From positions 58,565,682 through 58,629,681 of the forward strand of contig NC_134418.1 of the NCBI RefSeq assembly GCF_030867145.1: 64,000 nucleotides of DNA, written 5' to 3'. Numbering within the stretch: position 1 is the first letter of the stretch; each line of letters starts with the position of its first letter. This document shows positions 1 through 22,003 of the stretch, one piece after another. The notes beneath the pieces are model-generated. The model searched no databases and was not told where the DNA came from. It saw nothing but the letters and a program-made list of their open reading frames with translations. The translations under genes and the position numbers were made by a program. Source of the stretch: Opisthocomus hoazin (taxonomy: Eukaryota; Chordata; Aves; Opisthocomiformes; Opisthocomidae).

Positions 1-3000
1 TTCTCAAAGATGTATCAGAAATGGAAAGCGAACTTCTCAGCATAGAGGCAGAGTTGCAGCAGGAAGAAAGTGCTAGAAAAGAAACAACACAGTTCTGGGA
101 AGCTTGTTCAGGAACTCGCTGTGATGCAGAGGAACTTGAAGAAGAGTTAAAGAAAGATAATGAAAGACTTTTGCAAGTCATTAACTTCTGGACTCCTAAA
201 GCAAAGGTAAAGTTAAATCTTCTTTAATCAGAAATGTATTCTGTGTAAGCACTCTGTAAATGCCTCTAATCTGATTGAAAACAAAACACAAAAAGGCTAT
301 TTAAAGATTATTCATTATTATCAGTGCTTACCATATTCATACTTAACTGTAAGATGTAGGAATACTTAAAAGAAGACTTTTAAAGACTTCTTTCCTCATG
401 CATCCGAGCTTGGAAACTTGCTTTGTATAAGACTTTCTAGCCAATAAATGGGGGAGTGGGGGCCACTGTTGTTTATTTGCATTTTTATTAGACTGAATTC
501 TGGAAACCGTAGGTTCAAGATTGTTATATAGCTTTGCTTGCAGAACTTGGCAGCCCAATCCAATCAATTTCTCCATGCTTTATGCTCACAACATTGTTTA
601 CTCTCTTCAGGCCAACTGTATCAAATCTGCTTTAGCTATTTTAAAAGCTTAATGGTAATTTATATTCTCATACCTTTTCTGAATTTAGGAAGTCAAGTTA
701 TTCTAGAGGTGGTTCAGCCTTCCTTTCTCTTTTTACCTCCTGCTCCCTTGGCGGGGGGTGGGGAGGTGGACAACCAAGTGTTTTACAAGGTTAAGTGCAT
801 CATGAACAGGATTTAATGAGACTTCATCTCTCTGAAAAAATATATTAAATATATTGAACACTTCTCAAAAAACAGATTGTGGGAGGGAATCCACTAGCCT
901 TCTGATTCATTGTTAGAAACAGTCTTCCTAACAAGTGTATCCTGGAAGTTCCTGATCTGTTCGTACTATTATTCCTTCAACTGGTATGGATCTGAAGTAG
1001 AAGAGCTCATCACCCTCCTTCCCCCAGTGTTGTGACTCAGCCCTGTCTTGTTAAGTTTAGCCTATTTTAAAAAGTTTCTTCTGTAAAGTCAATAGCCAGT
1101 CTTTGCTTCTTCAGGTTTTCCCAATGTTGGCAGGCTTTTTGGAAGAACTCCCTGACAGACACATTATGTGGATCAAAGCTTTTACCAAACAAAAAAAAAA
1201 TCTAGTATAATGTTGTCATTTCCTCACAAGTATGAAGTTTTTATTTATCTGGCATGGTAAGTGTATGACTTCCTAGAACAGTCCAATGTGTATGTCTTCT
1301 CTCAAATGGTTTCAGTTACTTTAGTCAGTGGATACATTCTAGCCAAAACTTCTGCGAATAATTGTTCTTTTTTTATTACTGACATTCAAGAAATCCTTCC
1401 AATATAGTTGTTTAATTTCTGTAATGTTAGTGCTCGTTGGAGTCAATGCAGAAATATTGGTAAATTTGCAATCTTCTCTTGTGCCCCTTTCTGCCTACGC
1501 TTCTCTTGGAAATGAAACCAAACTTTTGAGGGTTAGTGATTCCACTTCTGATAGCAAGCATCTTCAAATAGCATGCTGAAACAATAATGTGAAATTAATA
1601 TAGGCCAAGATATTTTCTGTTTTTTAACTTTTATTTCTAACTGATTCAAAAAATATTTAACATTTATTTTTATGACACTACTTATTTTCAGATACTCCTT
1701 CAACTTTCTTCAGAGCTGGATGCCAAAACTGCCAATTACTGTAAAAATGCTGATGTTGAATTGAAACAGAAAAAAGAGAAAAGTGAAGAGTTGCTTCAGG
1801 AACTAAACACTCTTAAAGAACAACTGGCCCCTGGTGGCTCTGCCAGTCTTGCATTAGAAGAGGAAAACTACAAGCTTCATAACAAATTAAAGGGTGCAGA
1901 ACAGGATATAAAGGTACCAATATTTGTTTCTAAGGAAAATTTCTTTGATGCTTGTCTTCTAAATGAGAATACTTCAAACTGAAAAGAAAATAAGGATTGA
2001 TGGCAACTGTAAATCTGTGCCACACAATACGCTGGCCCAGAGTGCACTTTATTTTTGTAGCTTTTTTATTCCCAGAGTGAAAGTTTGAGCTATTGCCTGT
2101 AATGTGATTATTTTAACTACCTGTTTTATGTACACAAATAGATGTCAGTTTAGAAATCCATGTGAAATGTTCCCATTTGTTTTTGAAGTATTGAGTTTGT
2201 GTGATATGCCTGATGCTCCCTTTAATTATGTGGCACATTCACTATGAAGCTGGAGAAGAATTCTGTCTTTAACCTCAAGAATTGAGGACTCTTTTTCTCT
2301 GTCCTATTTTTTTATGTTGCAGTTACCCCTGTTCAAAGCACTTTTTCTTTCTTAGACTTAAATGTTCCAGAGTACTAAAAAGTGACACAGAACTATGAGG
2401 TAGACACCAAAAGTTGCCATAAAGCCTATAATGTTGGATTTCTTGTGTGGTTTGAGTTTTTGTTTGTTTTTTCTTAAGAATATGACCATGTGTTGTTACT
2501 GTTATATCTCTTGGCACAACTACTCATAACTGGTTGATGTATCTCAATAGGCCATGGAAGTAAAAATTCAGAAGTTAGAAAATGTAATAAGTGAAGTAGG
2601 AAAAAATGTCAAAGAGAAAGATGACTGTATATACAAGTTACAAGCACAGATAAGAGTAAAAACAGCGACAAGTGAGCTCACCCAACTGCAAGCTAAACTG
2701 AATGAGACAGAGAAGTGCCTCAGCACTGCCTTAACAGAGAATCAGAGTCTCCAGGTATGAGCGAAATACTTTTCTCATTCCCTGCTGATCTCGGAGAGAG
2801 GGAGAGCGTGTGCTTGAGAACAGCTGTAGATGAAACATAGCTCGCTAAAGTCAGTCTATTGTTCTGTATGGCATTCTTGGAGTAAAACACTCTACTCGCC
2901 TGTTTAGCATGCAGTTTCACATTCTGCCAATGTAGCCTTCAGAGCCAAAATGAATACCTGATATTAGAAACTAAATTTATTGCTTGTACATCATGCATTT

Positions 3001-6000
3001 CTGAAATATTCTAAAAAATTTTTTTAAATTTTGAAACTGAAGCATGAGCTGTTTTCTGTGTAATATATTTGCGTACTAGTTCAAAATTCTCAGACTTATA
3101 TCTGCAAACAAGTCAGCAAAACTTGCTAAAATACAATTGCATGTAATACACCAGAGTTTGGATACCAGCTAATGCTATAGTGCTAGTAGGTAGCGTGGGC
3201 ATTCCTACTCCAAAATAACTTCTGCTCCCCGTCTTGTCCTGAAAAATCCAGCACATCATAGTAAAGATATAAAGTAAGCAACCCTTGAAGTCATTGCTAA
3301 GCAACAAGCCATTCTTCATACTAAATCTTTCATTTTATTTTCAGGCAAAATTAGATAAAGGTGCTGAGCTGTACAAAGAAGAAATTGATCATCTCAAAAC
3401 ACAATTGGTAAAATATGATATGGAAAGAATGAAACAATCTAACTATTTTGATATGAAGTAAGTTCAAATTTTACCTTGTTACAATTCTCAACTACTTAGT
3501 TCTTAGCTTCTACTTTTCTGTATATTTTTTTCACAGAATAAGAAGTGAGCATTCAGCTTTAGGTGTCCTACGTTTTTTTGTAGCTAGATTCCAGAGAAAG
3601 TAAAAACCATATACATCTCAAGCTGATTACAAAACTCCTTCCCTATACACCCACCAAAATTTCCCATCCAACCCATGTTCAGCCATAAGTGAAATAACTA
3701 CTCTGGTAAAAAAAAAGGTGAGGGGAAAGCAGTAATTGAAAGCACTCTTTAGTCCACTGGAGAGAAGAGATACAGAGATTAATTCTAGTCCAACTTTTGG
3801 TTTTCTGCATTTTACCTGAAATCTAACTGACAGCCAGGTTTATATAGTTTTACCTGTATAACTTGGGTATGTTTTATAGCTCATTTGGAAATCAAACTAG
3901 CTCTCCTGCAACTGTAATAACTAGTAAACTGAGAATTTTTTTTTCTTCCTCTCTTCCTGCCCAATATAGACTTGCTAATTATAAAGCTCTTGCAGAACAC
4001 CAAGAACAACAGTTAAGAAAGCTAAAAGAAGAACTTAGAAGAGCACAGCAAGAGCAAGATGTTACTGGTAAATTCAAGATAAATCTAAGGGACTCTTTCA
4101 TGTTAAACATTCCGTTTTAAGGTTATATGGTTAAAGTCCAGATTGAGATGCAGGCCTTTTACCTCAAAGGGTGGGAGGAGGATTGGGGGCTTTGGAAGAT
4201 GAAATGGAAAGTAAAATGTTAGCTGCACATATGCTGCATTAGAATCACAGCAGTTCTTTGTGTTTGCACTTGTGTAAGCTGCAGCTGTAGCAGCTTATGT
4301 TGCCATTTTTTTCCTTGGCTGACTTCACATACGAATAGCTAGTTCTAATCATAATTATGACATACCTGAAACTATAACTATTTTAACTCTAAATGGCTCA
4401 GTGAAGAATCTTTTATGTTTCTTAATATCTCCCTGGCAGTGTGAATACTGGGAGGTGTGTTTGTGTATAAAAAAGAATAGCTGTTGTAAAGGTACTTGGA
4501 ACCTAGTGAGGTTTTGCATGTAAGACCATAGGAAGCAATAGGCTAAAAAATATATTGACTTGGCTTTAAGCATTGTCCAAATAATGCGTGCATCCATATG
4601 AAACTGTTTTCTAGTGGTGCTGGAAAAAGAAGCTCCTCAGCAATCCCAAATACCTCTGACTTGTGGTGGTGGCAGTGGTATTGTGCAGAGCACACAAATA
4701 CTTGTTCTAAAATCTGAACAAGCTAAGCTGCAGAAAGAGAACTTGCACCTGAAGAAACAAAATGACCTTCTACTAAGGTAAGTGTAAAGCTGATCAGCAA
4801 CGTGTCAAATCATTTGTTTTATTTAATTATGCATGTCATTAGCATTTCTCTCTGGGAGACCTATAGAAGTGAGTAACTATTTTTAATTTTAGACATTCTA
4901 GATTCTTCCACATCAAAAACTTATTTAAAGCTAATGATTTATTGTTTATATCTTTACAGCTTTTGAACTTTAAATTGCTTGCTTCCATAAGAATCTTGTA
5001 AAGACTAGAAGATATATTTAAATATACTTGTATGTTAGAAGGAATTTTAGCTTAAAAAATAAAGTTGTGCCTCAAAGCAAGATACACAGATATGGTCTTG
5101 CATTGCTGTGTCTGTTGTATGTCATCTGAAGATACAGGAACTGTCTGCTGTCAGGATTTTTTTCTTATTTAAAGGCACTGCTTTAAATTTTTCGTAATTA
5201 AATACTGGGGTGTTGTTTTTTCTTTTCAGTAATGAGCTTCAACTGAAAGAGGAACTTAGAAAATGGAAAGAAAGAGCACTAAAATGGAAAGAACGATCCT
5301 CAAGAGAAACCACTCAAGAGACAGTACCAAGGTCTCCAAGGAAGACAGTGTCATATTCCCTTAAAGAGCAAACGCCTTCACCCTCCAAGGAACCTATTTC
5401 TCAGGAGGCTGTGGCTCAGGATATATCAAAGCCTCGACCACTGACTTGTCCAACAAATTTCTTTGATAATTCCAGCTTGGGTACACTAACAGGTACGTAA
5501 TGCACTGGTGTTGTCCTATAAAGATTTGGAGAGGCAAATATAAGGGGTGGTCTGACTTGAGGGTAAATGCTCTGTACTTTCTGTATGCAGACCTGAAACT
5601 TGCACGATAACACAGTTTTCTTGGTGAGTCAACTGACTGTTGAAGGGCTGACCAGCTGGAGCTGTGAAGCTTATATATGCTTTACAGAACCTAAATACTT
5701 AAAGGAGTCCTTCACCCCTGAAGGTTATACAGACTTTTGCTGCAGTGGAAGTGTTGAGGACTGACTTTAAAAAGTGAATTAGCAGGATATCATTATTACA
5801 TAGCTGATGCTCTGAAATGTTTTGCTTTCTAACTTTACATTGGTTAAGCATGAACTTCTGGCGAAACTATTCAAAGCTAACTGCTGGTTAACTTTGTTCT
5901 GAATTTCCTTATTAAGACTTTAGTCTTTGACATTCAATCTGTCTGTCCGCCTGGCTCCAGCTGCAGTAATAGCTGTTTTGATGACTTCTGTTCCTCAGCC

Positions 6001-6475
6001 CTACTCAGTATTTCTTATATCTGGTCTGGTGCCTTTTGGGGAAGTTTTCTAGTGATCTCTATGCTAGCATATTAATGCTACTGCCCTCGTTACACTTGCT
6101 TCTAAAAACTCTCAGAAGGCCCCAGCAGACATGTTAAAGAGTTAAGCAGGTTTTCAGGGTATTAATGGCAGACTTCTGAAAGAGTATGACTCATTGCTGT
6201 TTCTTGTGATGGCCAGCTTGGTAATAGTACAGACTTCCTCACAACACAAAGCTTCTCAGAGGCAAGCTTGGATAGGTGACATTTAAAACACTAGTCAAGA
6301 TTAAATTGCTGTATTCGTACTGCTTGTCTAACTGGGAGAGTTTAAGTGTTACTTTAATGTTCTTGTCTTCTGTATAGATACACGACTTACAGGAATAGAG
6401 CCCACAGGAGAACATCTCAAGCACCGGTGTGGAACTTCAGAGAAAGAGAAAACCCCTGAGTGTACCACCCAATAA
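1..6475 (+). CDS. CENPE: Centromere protein E (kinesin-7), C-terminal 454 codons, 5'-partial
   Basis: CENP-E is the kinetochore-bound plus-end kinesin that carries chromosomes to the metaphase plate and feeds the spindle checkpoint. Only the tail is here; the motor domain lies upstream of the window. Eight exons read in one frame: 3-206 (the exon begins at or before base 1), 1692-1913, 2551-2754, 3345-3457, 3970-4067, 4615-4777, 5230-5492 and 6378-6475. All junctions are GT/AG and the phases agree. The first exons encode Glu/Lys/Leu-rich heptad sequence typical of a long coiled coil. Exon 7 (5230-5492) carries proline-directed Ser/Thr sites (RSPRK, TPSPSK) like the phospho-regulated CENP-E tail. 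The protein ends PECTTQ, a CaaX box that fits the known farnesylation of CENP-E. The identification rests on the tail architecture, the CaaX end and position next to BDH2. A generic coiled-coil protein is less likely because of the CaaX end and synteny. Confidence 0.92.
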
Positions 6476-7300
6476 GGTGCTCTATTTTTTTATAGCTGCC
6501 TTTGCAGTGGCTGCAGCCGGAATCTGGAGCTCCAGTGGTGTGCAAATCCCTCCAAATCTTGGAGTTGCTACTTTTCCCACAGCTGGAAAACCTGGAATAC
6601 AAGAGCAAAAATGGAAAAGCAGTCATGTTGTCCACAACCTGCTGATCTGATGATGTTCCACTTTGGTGGGGTTTTTTGGATGGCAAAGAAAGAAAAGCCA
6701 ATGTATTGAAGAACAAAATGGAAAAAGGAATGGATCACAAACTAATCTACTGTGAAACCTCTCAGTCTTAAACTTTTCTGTCATTCCTAAACAAGTCCAC
6801 TTCTGGGTGGTCGATATTTGTTCAGAGTGCTGTTGAGTTGGAAAGAACTATGCTTTTTGTTTCTCAGCATATGGGGTTTTATACTATGCTTTCTCTAAGT
6901 CTGCAGAAAACTGCATTTTCACCACAATTTTAACCTCTCTATCTGGACATCGTAACTGAAGTTAGCCATTTTCTGTTTATAGGGCACACAGTCGAGGGTT
7001 CCTCTTAAACTCCTTACAGTATTTCTGCAGCTCAACCAATTACGGTGCCAAGAGTAACTGCAGTTTGCATCATCTTTCAATATACTTCTAGTTCCTGTCT
7101 GAAGTTGTGTATTGGATTTTTTTAGTAGTAAGCAATGGACTTGATGCTTTTCTGCTACTCTAGTGAATGGAAAATAAACTGGACAATCAGGGCTGCAAGA
7201 CGGGCTATCTTACTAGCCTGCTTATCTGCACTGAGACTTTTTTTGTATGTTTTGTGTAAGAAGGTTTGTTTTAACAATAAAAGTTAATGTGCTAAGTGTT
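6476..7300 (+). other. CENPE: CENPE 3' UTR
   Basis: Non-coding sequence directly after the CENPE stop codon (6473-6475). It contains two canonical poly(A) hexamers in the sense direction, at 7173-7178 and 7276-7281, so the transcript probably ends near 7195 or 7300. No other gene is visible in it. The end position is an inference from the hexamers. Confidence 0.7.
7276..7281 (+). terminator. CENPE: Poly(A) signal AATAAA, CENPE (distal)
   Basis: Canonical hexamer about 800 bases after the CENPE stop, followed by GT/T-rich sequence (TTGCTGGTC near 7312). A second hexamer at 7173-7178 could serve a slightly shorter 3' UTR. Confidence 0.65.
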
Positions 7301-7874
7301 TAAAAATATTTTTGCTGGTCACTTCACTTGTAATCAACATCCTTGCATCATAGCGTAATATTCAGTGTCTATAGTATTCTTGCCACTTCCATCATTATTG
7401 TACTTCTTGTCCCTGTCCTCTAACTTTCTGCAATAATTGCTTTATGCAGAAATTTACTGTTGCTCAAGTCTGTCACCGGTGTTTTGATTAATTCTTCTTT
7501 CTGACTAAATCTTTGTCAGGAAACGTTTGAAGTCTAGAAAATAGATCCTGCCCACACACCCTCCACTGCTAACTAGATAGAATATTGACATTCAAAACCT
7601 AAGATCATCTCTGTTAAGAATTAAATCATCATTATGAGATGAGAAAGTCATACCTAACAAGGATATCTGCATTGAATGCATCATCCTTGTTTTATAGGAA
7701 GAAAGCTCTGTTTTGGGAAGCTTTTAAAGATATTGCTAGCCAAAAATACACAGCTTCTAAATACTATTACGGAGTTCAGCACTGCAATGTCTCCTTTCCT
7801 GCCACAGCTGTAGGTATGTAGGAGCAATTTATTTCCTGACAGTGGTAAGTGCAAAGCACTGGTTTTTGTGTGGT

Positions 7875-7945
7875 GGGGTTTTTTATTTTGTTTTATTTTG
7901 TTTGTTTTTGGGTTGGCTGGGGGGGTTGTTTTGTGGTTTTGGTGG
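7875..7945. repeat. T/G-rich low-complexity tract
   Basis: Runs of T interrupted by G, with TTTTG-like units repeated several times. It explains the hydrophobic-looking Phe/Leu/Gly translation of this segment. Confidence 0.7.
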
Positions 7946-8613
7946 AGTGAATTTTCTTTTTTGCAATTTCCCACTATGGTTGAACAGTATTTCCTTTGGC
8001 TATCAGCTTTTTTTTTTATCTCATCCATTTTGGTGTTCTAATAAATGAATTAAATTGACTTTTTCCTTACAGAAGGGGGAAACAAGGTATGTATACATGT
8101 ACTTCTTTTATATACAATTTCAAGGGTGTTTTGTTGATTATTGCTTGTTTGGAACATTTCTGGAGACTCAAATTTGAAGACTTCTGGTGTCAGTTGAAAA
8201 ACAGGAACCTATTGCAAGAGGTCTGTCTGAATTCAGTAAGCAAAAGGTGTTAGGGACAGAAGAATAAATGCTTTTAGAAAACCTAGTCATTAAAGATTTT
8301 GTTTACTGGGAAGCTGATTTACAAAGTCTTAAAAAGCTATCATAGTTTAGCAGAAAGACAAAATAATATTACTGAAATTTGTGTGTGCGTGTCCCAGTTT
8401 ATCCAAACAATGGGTTTTCTGAGGAAAATGTGCCCAACTGAAGTTCAGTCAGGATTCCGCATTCTTTAAGAATACTGTCAGGGTAGCTTTACGTCTGGTG
8501 TGAGCTTATAACTAAATTGGTTTGTTCTAGAATTTTCTAGTCTGATATTAACTCTGCCTTCACAAACATAAGTTAAACCACCGGATGAAGATAAGTTGGT
8601 AAATCACCAGTTT

Positions 8614-8650
8614 AAAAAAAACAAAACAAAACAAAAAAAACCCAAACAAC
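8614..8650. repeat. A-rich low-complexity tract
   Basis: Irregular AAAAC/AAAAAC units. No transposon body is recognisable beside it. Confidence 0.7.
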
Positions 8651-9610
8651 CACACCAACAAAATTTATCATGCAAGTATCATTCTAATTTGGAATTTGAT
8701 AGCTTATATTATTAAAAAGAGTGTGCTTTAGAAAAACATGCTTGTGGCCTTTTCTGCTGGGAATCCTGTTGATTTCTTGAATTCCTTAGGGGGAATGGAC
8801 AGCAATGCTGGTGACCCTTTTTTTGTCCTTTCCTGTGCAGGAGAAAATCACACTTGTAAAACCTTGACTTTCACTAGATGGCAGCTTCTCAATGTTTCAA
8901 CAGGAAATTACATTTATATAGAGACACTTACCAGTTAGACTACAAATCCCAACAAGCACATCAAAAAAAGTGTAACACTTCCTCATGTACAAAGGTCAGT
9001 CCACATAACGAGCTGTTTCAGATCTCTTGGTGAGTGACTGTATTAATAGTTATTTTTAAATGCGTCATAGAATTGATGTGGCAAATGATCATAAAAACTG
9101 ATTGTTAGATTGAAAAATGTATTTACAGTGCATTTTGCTTCTAAAGTGTTAAGGTGATTGGGGGAAGTACTTGGACCGATCGAGGTGTTTTCCCGCTGAA
9201 AACATGTGACGACAAAGAATAAGAAAAAGCTTCATCTGCCTTGAGTGAACACTTTGAGATCATTGAGATACTCGGGACTTGCTATAATAGAACCTTTCTC
9301 AGAATTTTATGTGTGAGGAGTTCCATTTTGGAAAGCTTGGTACATTGGAGAGGCAGTGCAACCTAGCTGTGTGTGTAATCTCATTTTGCTCAGTTAACTT
9401 CGTATTTTTCACCTGTCAATCCAAAAAGGTTATGCTAAAACAGGCCCGATCTCATACAACAACCTAATATAGCCTACTATCAGAGGCAGCCAAAGAGACG
9501 CCTTTTTACTAGCCAACCTAAATGGTGATTTTAAGGTATTGTGCTTTCCCCTAAATAGGAAGGTGCATCTCAGTTACTGTTTGCTTAGGAGACTGGTTGG
9601 TTGGTTTGTG

Positions 9611-9645
9611 CTTTTGTTTCTTTGTGTGTGTGTGCATGTGTGTCC
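9611..9645. repeat. Short imperfect TG dinucleotide repeat
   Basis: TTTGTGTGTGTGTGCATGTGTGT-like stretch, a small microsatellite likely to vary in length. Confidence 0.65.
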
Positions 9646-10414
9646 CAGTTATGGGGGGAAAAACCTACAGTGAAACATTTCAGTGTCTTGAAACATAGTC
9701 TGTAATTCTGATTTTAAAACAAAGGAGATAATGTTTTTCATATTAAAATGGAAAGAATTTTTCAGTTAAAAATTAAAGATTTGTGGAACCTCTAACTTTC
9801 AGGGAAATGGTTTTGCTGCAACTTGTCAGGAAAAGCTGCTGGGAAAACAGAATTTCTTGTCAAAATCAGATAATGTGGTTTAAGATGTAGGACACTAAAT
9901 TTGACTCAGTAATCTGAGTCACAGCGTGGATTTGAGGACCTAGCACTGGCTGCTAACCTAGGGGAGATAACAGCATCCTTATCTTAAAATTCACTGAGAA
10001 GTACTCTATGTTGGATTCATCGTACGTATTGAAAGGTGTGAACTTGAAGTCTTTATACGCTCATAGCTACACAAACAAATTTTGCTCTGTGGATTATGTA
10101 AGTGCAAAAAGTTTTGCTTATTGGGAACCCTGTTAACAAACACTAGATATCACACTCTGACTGGAACACAATGACCTTACTTTTTAGGCAGTTATTTAAA
10201 ACATCCTATTAAGTATCTTACTCCTTAAATAACCGAAAACCCTGATGGAAACTTTTGAATCCATAGAAGTGAGGGGATGGCATTTGCTTTTACTTGTTTG
10301 TCTGCAACTACATGCTGTGTTTCTTTAAACATAATGCAGCATTAGCAAGCGTGTGCTTGGGCAGAAGAGGAGGGCTACATTTTGTCTTCTGGCTACTACA
10401 CATTGAGTAAGGTA

Positions 10415-10430
10415 TTTCTATATATAGTCT
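10415..10430 (+). promoter_or_regulatory. BDH2: Possible TATA element for BDH2
   Basis: A TCTATATATAG motif lies about 600 bases upstream of the BDH2 start codon. The sequence after it becomes richer in G and C. The start-codon exon has an acceptor-like CACAG just before the ATG (intron end about 11033), which implies an upstream untranslated exon. A first exon between about 10450 and 10620 would fit. There is no CpG island upstream of BDH2, unlike SLC9B2 and CISD2. This is a guess from motif and position only. Confidence 0.25.
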
Positions 10431-11042
10431 CAGCCTCCTAGAGGTTCCCTGCTGCTTGCCCCAAGCATGCTCAGTTCCCTGAGAGGAAGCAATACGAGGG
10501 AGGTGAGACAGGACAGAGCTTCATTCCTCCTCACCATCCTGCCTTGTTGGAGCTGGGAATCTGCTGTGCTGGAAGATTCCCAAGATAATTCAGAGCAGAC
10601 ACCGAGGCCAGGGTATCGTGTGGAATTTATTGCAACCTAGGAAGTTGTCGAGTTTGTAGTTTAAGCAGAGTAGAAGACAGACCTGCTTTCTAACAACACA
10701 ATGGATCATGGAAACACTAGATTATAAACTATTATTATACTCCTGTTTCATCTTGACTTTTTCTGTTTAAGGAAAAATAAGGTCCAGTTTCTGTTATAAT
10801 AAAGCTTGGCTTTTGAACTCAAATGCCTTTTGATCTGGTTGAGGCAGTCCCCCCCTCAGAACTCTGGATGACTTGGGGTCACACTGCAGCCAAACAGGAC
10901 AATCTGTGATACGATTTGGTGGCAGAGGTTCTCTGAATCATGTCTAGTTTTTGGAACGTATTTGCATCTGATTGTCAGGGAGTATTGTTGGCTCACCTTT
11001 TCGTTAAAGATTCTGTGACATCTGTCTGCACAGGTCAGCAGT

Positions 11043-20705
<9,663 letters not shown>

Positions 20706-21427
20706 TTGACCCTACCTGCAAATGGAAATTCATCCTATGAAAAGCTAAAAGTGAGAATCATCTTTCTCAGTTAAGATAGCTTGCAAAGATTTAGTTCACT
20801 CATATGATGTCTTTCAAAACAAATTTGGTGCATTTTTACTGCTATATCATCTCTTTCTATATTGATCTTACTGATTCACTTTACCTTAAGTAGTGAAATG
20901 CTAGAGTAAAACATACTTCACGTGGGTTTATTTAAAGATAACTCCAAAAACATGAAAGAATAGCAATTTAACATTTAATATTTCAGAGGACAAAATACTA
21001 AGTAACAAATTCTGAGTGCAATGAATTAAATACTACCTTTATTCTCATCCTGCAAAGTATTTGGAAGTTAATAATTCACAATTAGATTTCCTACTAGCAT
21101 TGATAGGCTATCTAGAGAGAACGGAGCTACTACTATTAAATCGGCCAAACGGATCCTGAACTAAGTGTGGTTTAAACAGAAGGAAGCAGAAATAACAGAA
21201 AATTTGAAGATTTGAATGTTTGAATCATTTTTTTACTGGTAATAGATTAGAGAACATACTTTCAAGTACAGTTTGCAACTAGTATGTTCTGTTTTGCAAA
21301 GTACTTCAGTAAGTTCTTTCTGCTCTCTAATATTATTAGCAAAATGTTTTATAACTGTAATAGCTATAGAAAAACAGTCTGAATTGTTGAAAAGAATATA
21401 TCCCAAGCCTGACAACACTTACAGATC
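20706..21427 (+). other. BDH2: BDH2 3' UTR and downstream flank
   Basis: AT-rich sequence after the BDH2 stop codon. There is no AATAAA in the sense direction before the LTR that begins at 21428, only ATTAAA variants at 21025-21030 and 21135-21140. Mammalian BDH2 has been reported to carry an iron-responsive element in its 3' UTR. I looked for a CAGTGN loop with a flanking stem in this interval and did not find one. Confidence 0.6.
21025..21030 (+). terminator. BDH2: Variant poly(A) signal ATTAAA, candidate for BDH2
   Basis: First common hexamer variant after the BDH2 stop (about 320 bases downstream). It competes with ATTAAA at 21135-21140 and with the AATAAA inside the LTR at 21700-21705. 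Confidence 0.4.
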
Positions 21428-22003
21428 TGTATTGGGTCTGGCTGAGATGGACCTAATTTTCGCCATAGCAGCCCTCATAGTGCTATGCTTTGTGTTGGTA
21501 GCTAGAAAGGTGCTGGTAACACAGCAGTGTTCTGGCTACTGCTGAGCAGTGCTTGCACAGCATCATGGTGCACTCTCCAACATTTTCCCCTCCCTAGCAG
21601 TCTGGGGGGTGGGCAAGATCTTGGGAGAGGACACAATCAGTGCAGCTGACTCAAACTGACCCAAGGGATATTTCATATACCGTATGATATCTGCTCAGCA
21701 ATAAAAGCTAAGAGAAAGGAGGAGAAGGGGCACTCGTTATTAAGACATTTGTGTTCTGAAGGAGTCACTCCATGTCCTGAAGCCCTACTTCCTGGGAAAT
21801 GGCTGGATATTGCCTGCTAATGGGAAGTAGAGAATAAAGCTTTTGTTTTCCTTTGTTCCATGTGCGGCTTTTGCTTTTGCTTTATTAAACTGCCATGAGG
21901 GGCTTTTTCCATCTTGTTTTCTCATCCGCCTGTCCTGCTGAGGACGGGAGTGATAGAGCAGCTTGGTGGGCATCTCGTGTGCAGCCAATGTCAACCCACC
22001 ACA
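21428..22003 (+). mobile_element. Solo LTR, avian ERVL-like endogenous retrovirus
   Basis: A fossil LTR of about 576 bp, starting TGTATTGGGTCTGGC and ending in CCACCACA, with the TG...CA ends of retroviral LTRs. It carries a sense AATAAA at 21700-21705 and segments I recognise from a widespread bird LTR group (a GCTGAGCAGTGCTTGCACAGC block, a GGGATAT...CATATACC block and CTTTATTAAACTGCC). The flanking pentamers are AGATC on the left and AGGTC on the right, so a 5-bp target duplication with one mismatch. No internal retroviral sequence is attached. It differs in sequence from the other two LTRs here and is probably the oldest of the three. The family name is from memory. Confidence 0.82.

Larger units (their letters stand above)
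7301..10400. other. Intergenic, CENPE to BDH2
   Basis: About 3.1 kb with no recognisable exon. It holds a T/G-rich low-complexity stretch (about 7875-7945), an A-rich stretch (about 8614-8650) and a short TG repeat (about 9611-9645). Small open frames here have no family signature and no convincing splice context. Confidence 0.6.

Noticed and set aside
880-1180. Possible old repeat in CENPE intron
   Set aside because: Some LINE-like phrasing but no stretch I could place with confidence on a CR1 or other consensus.
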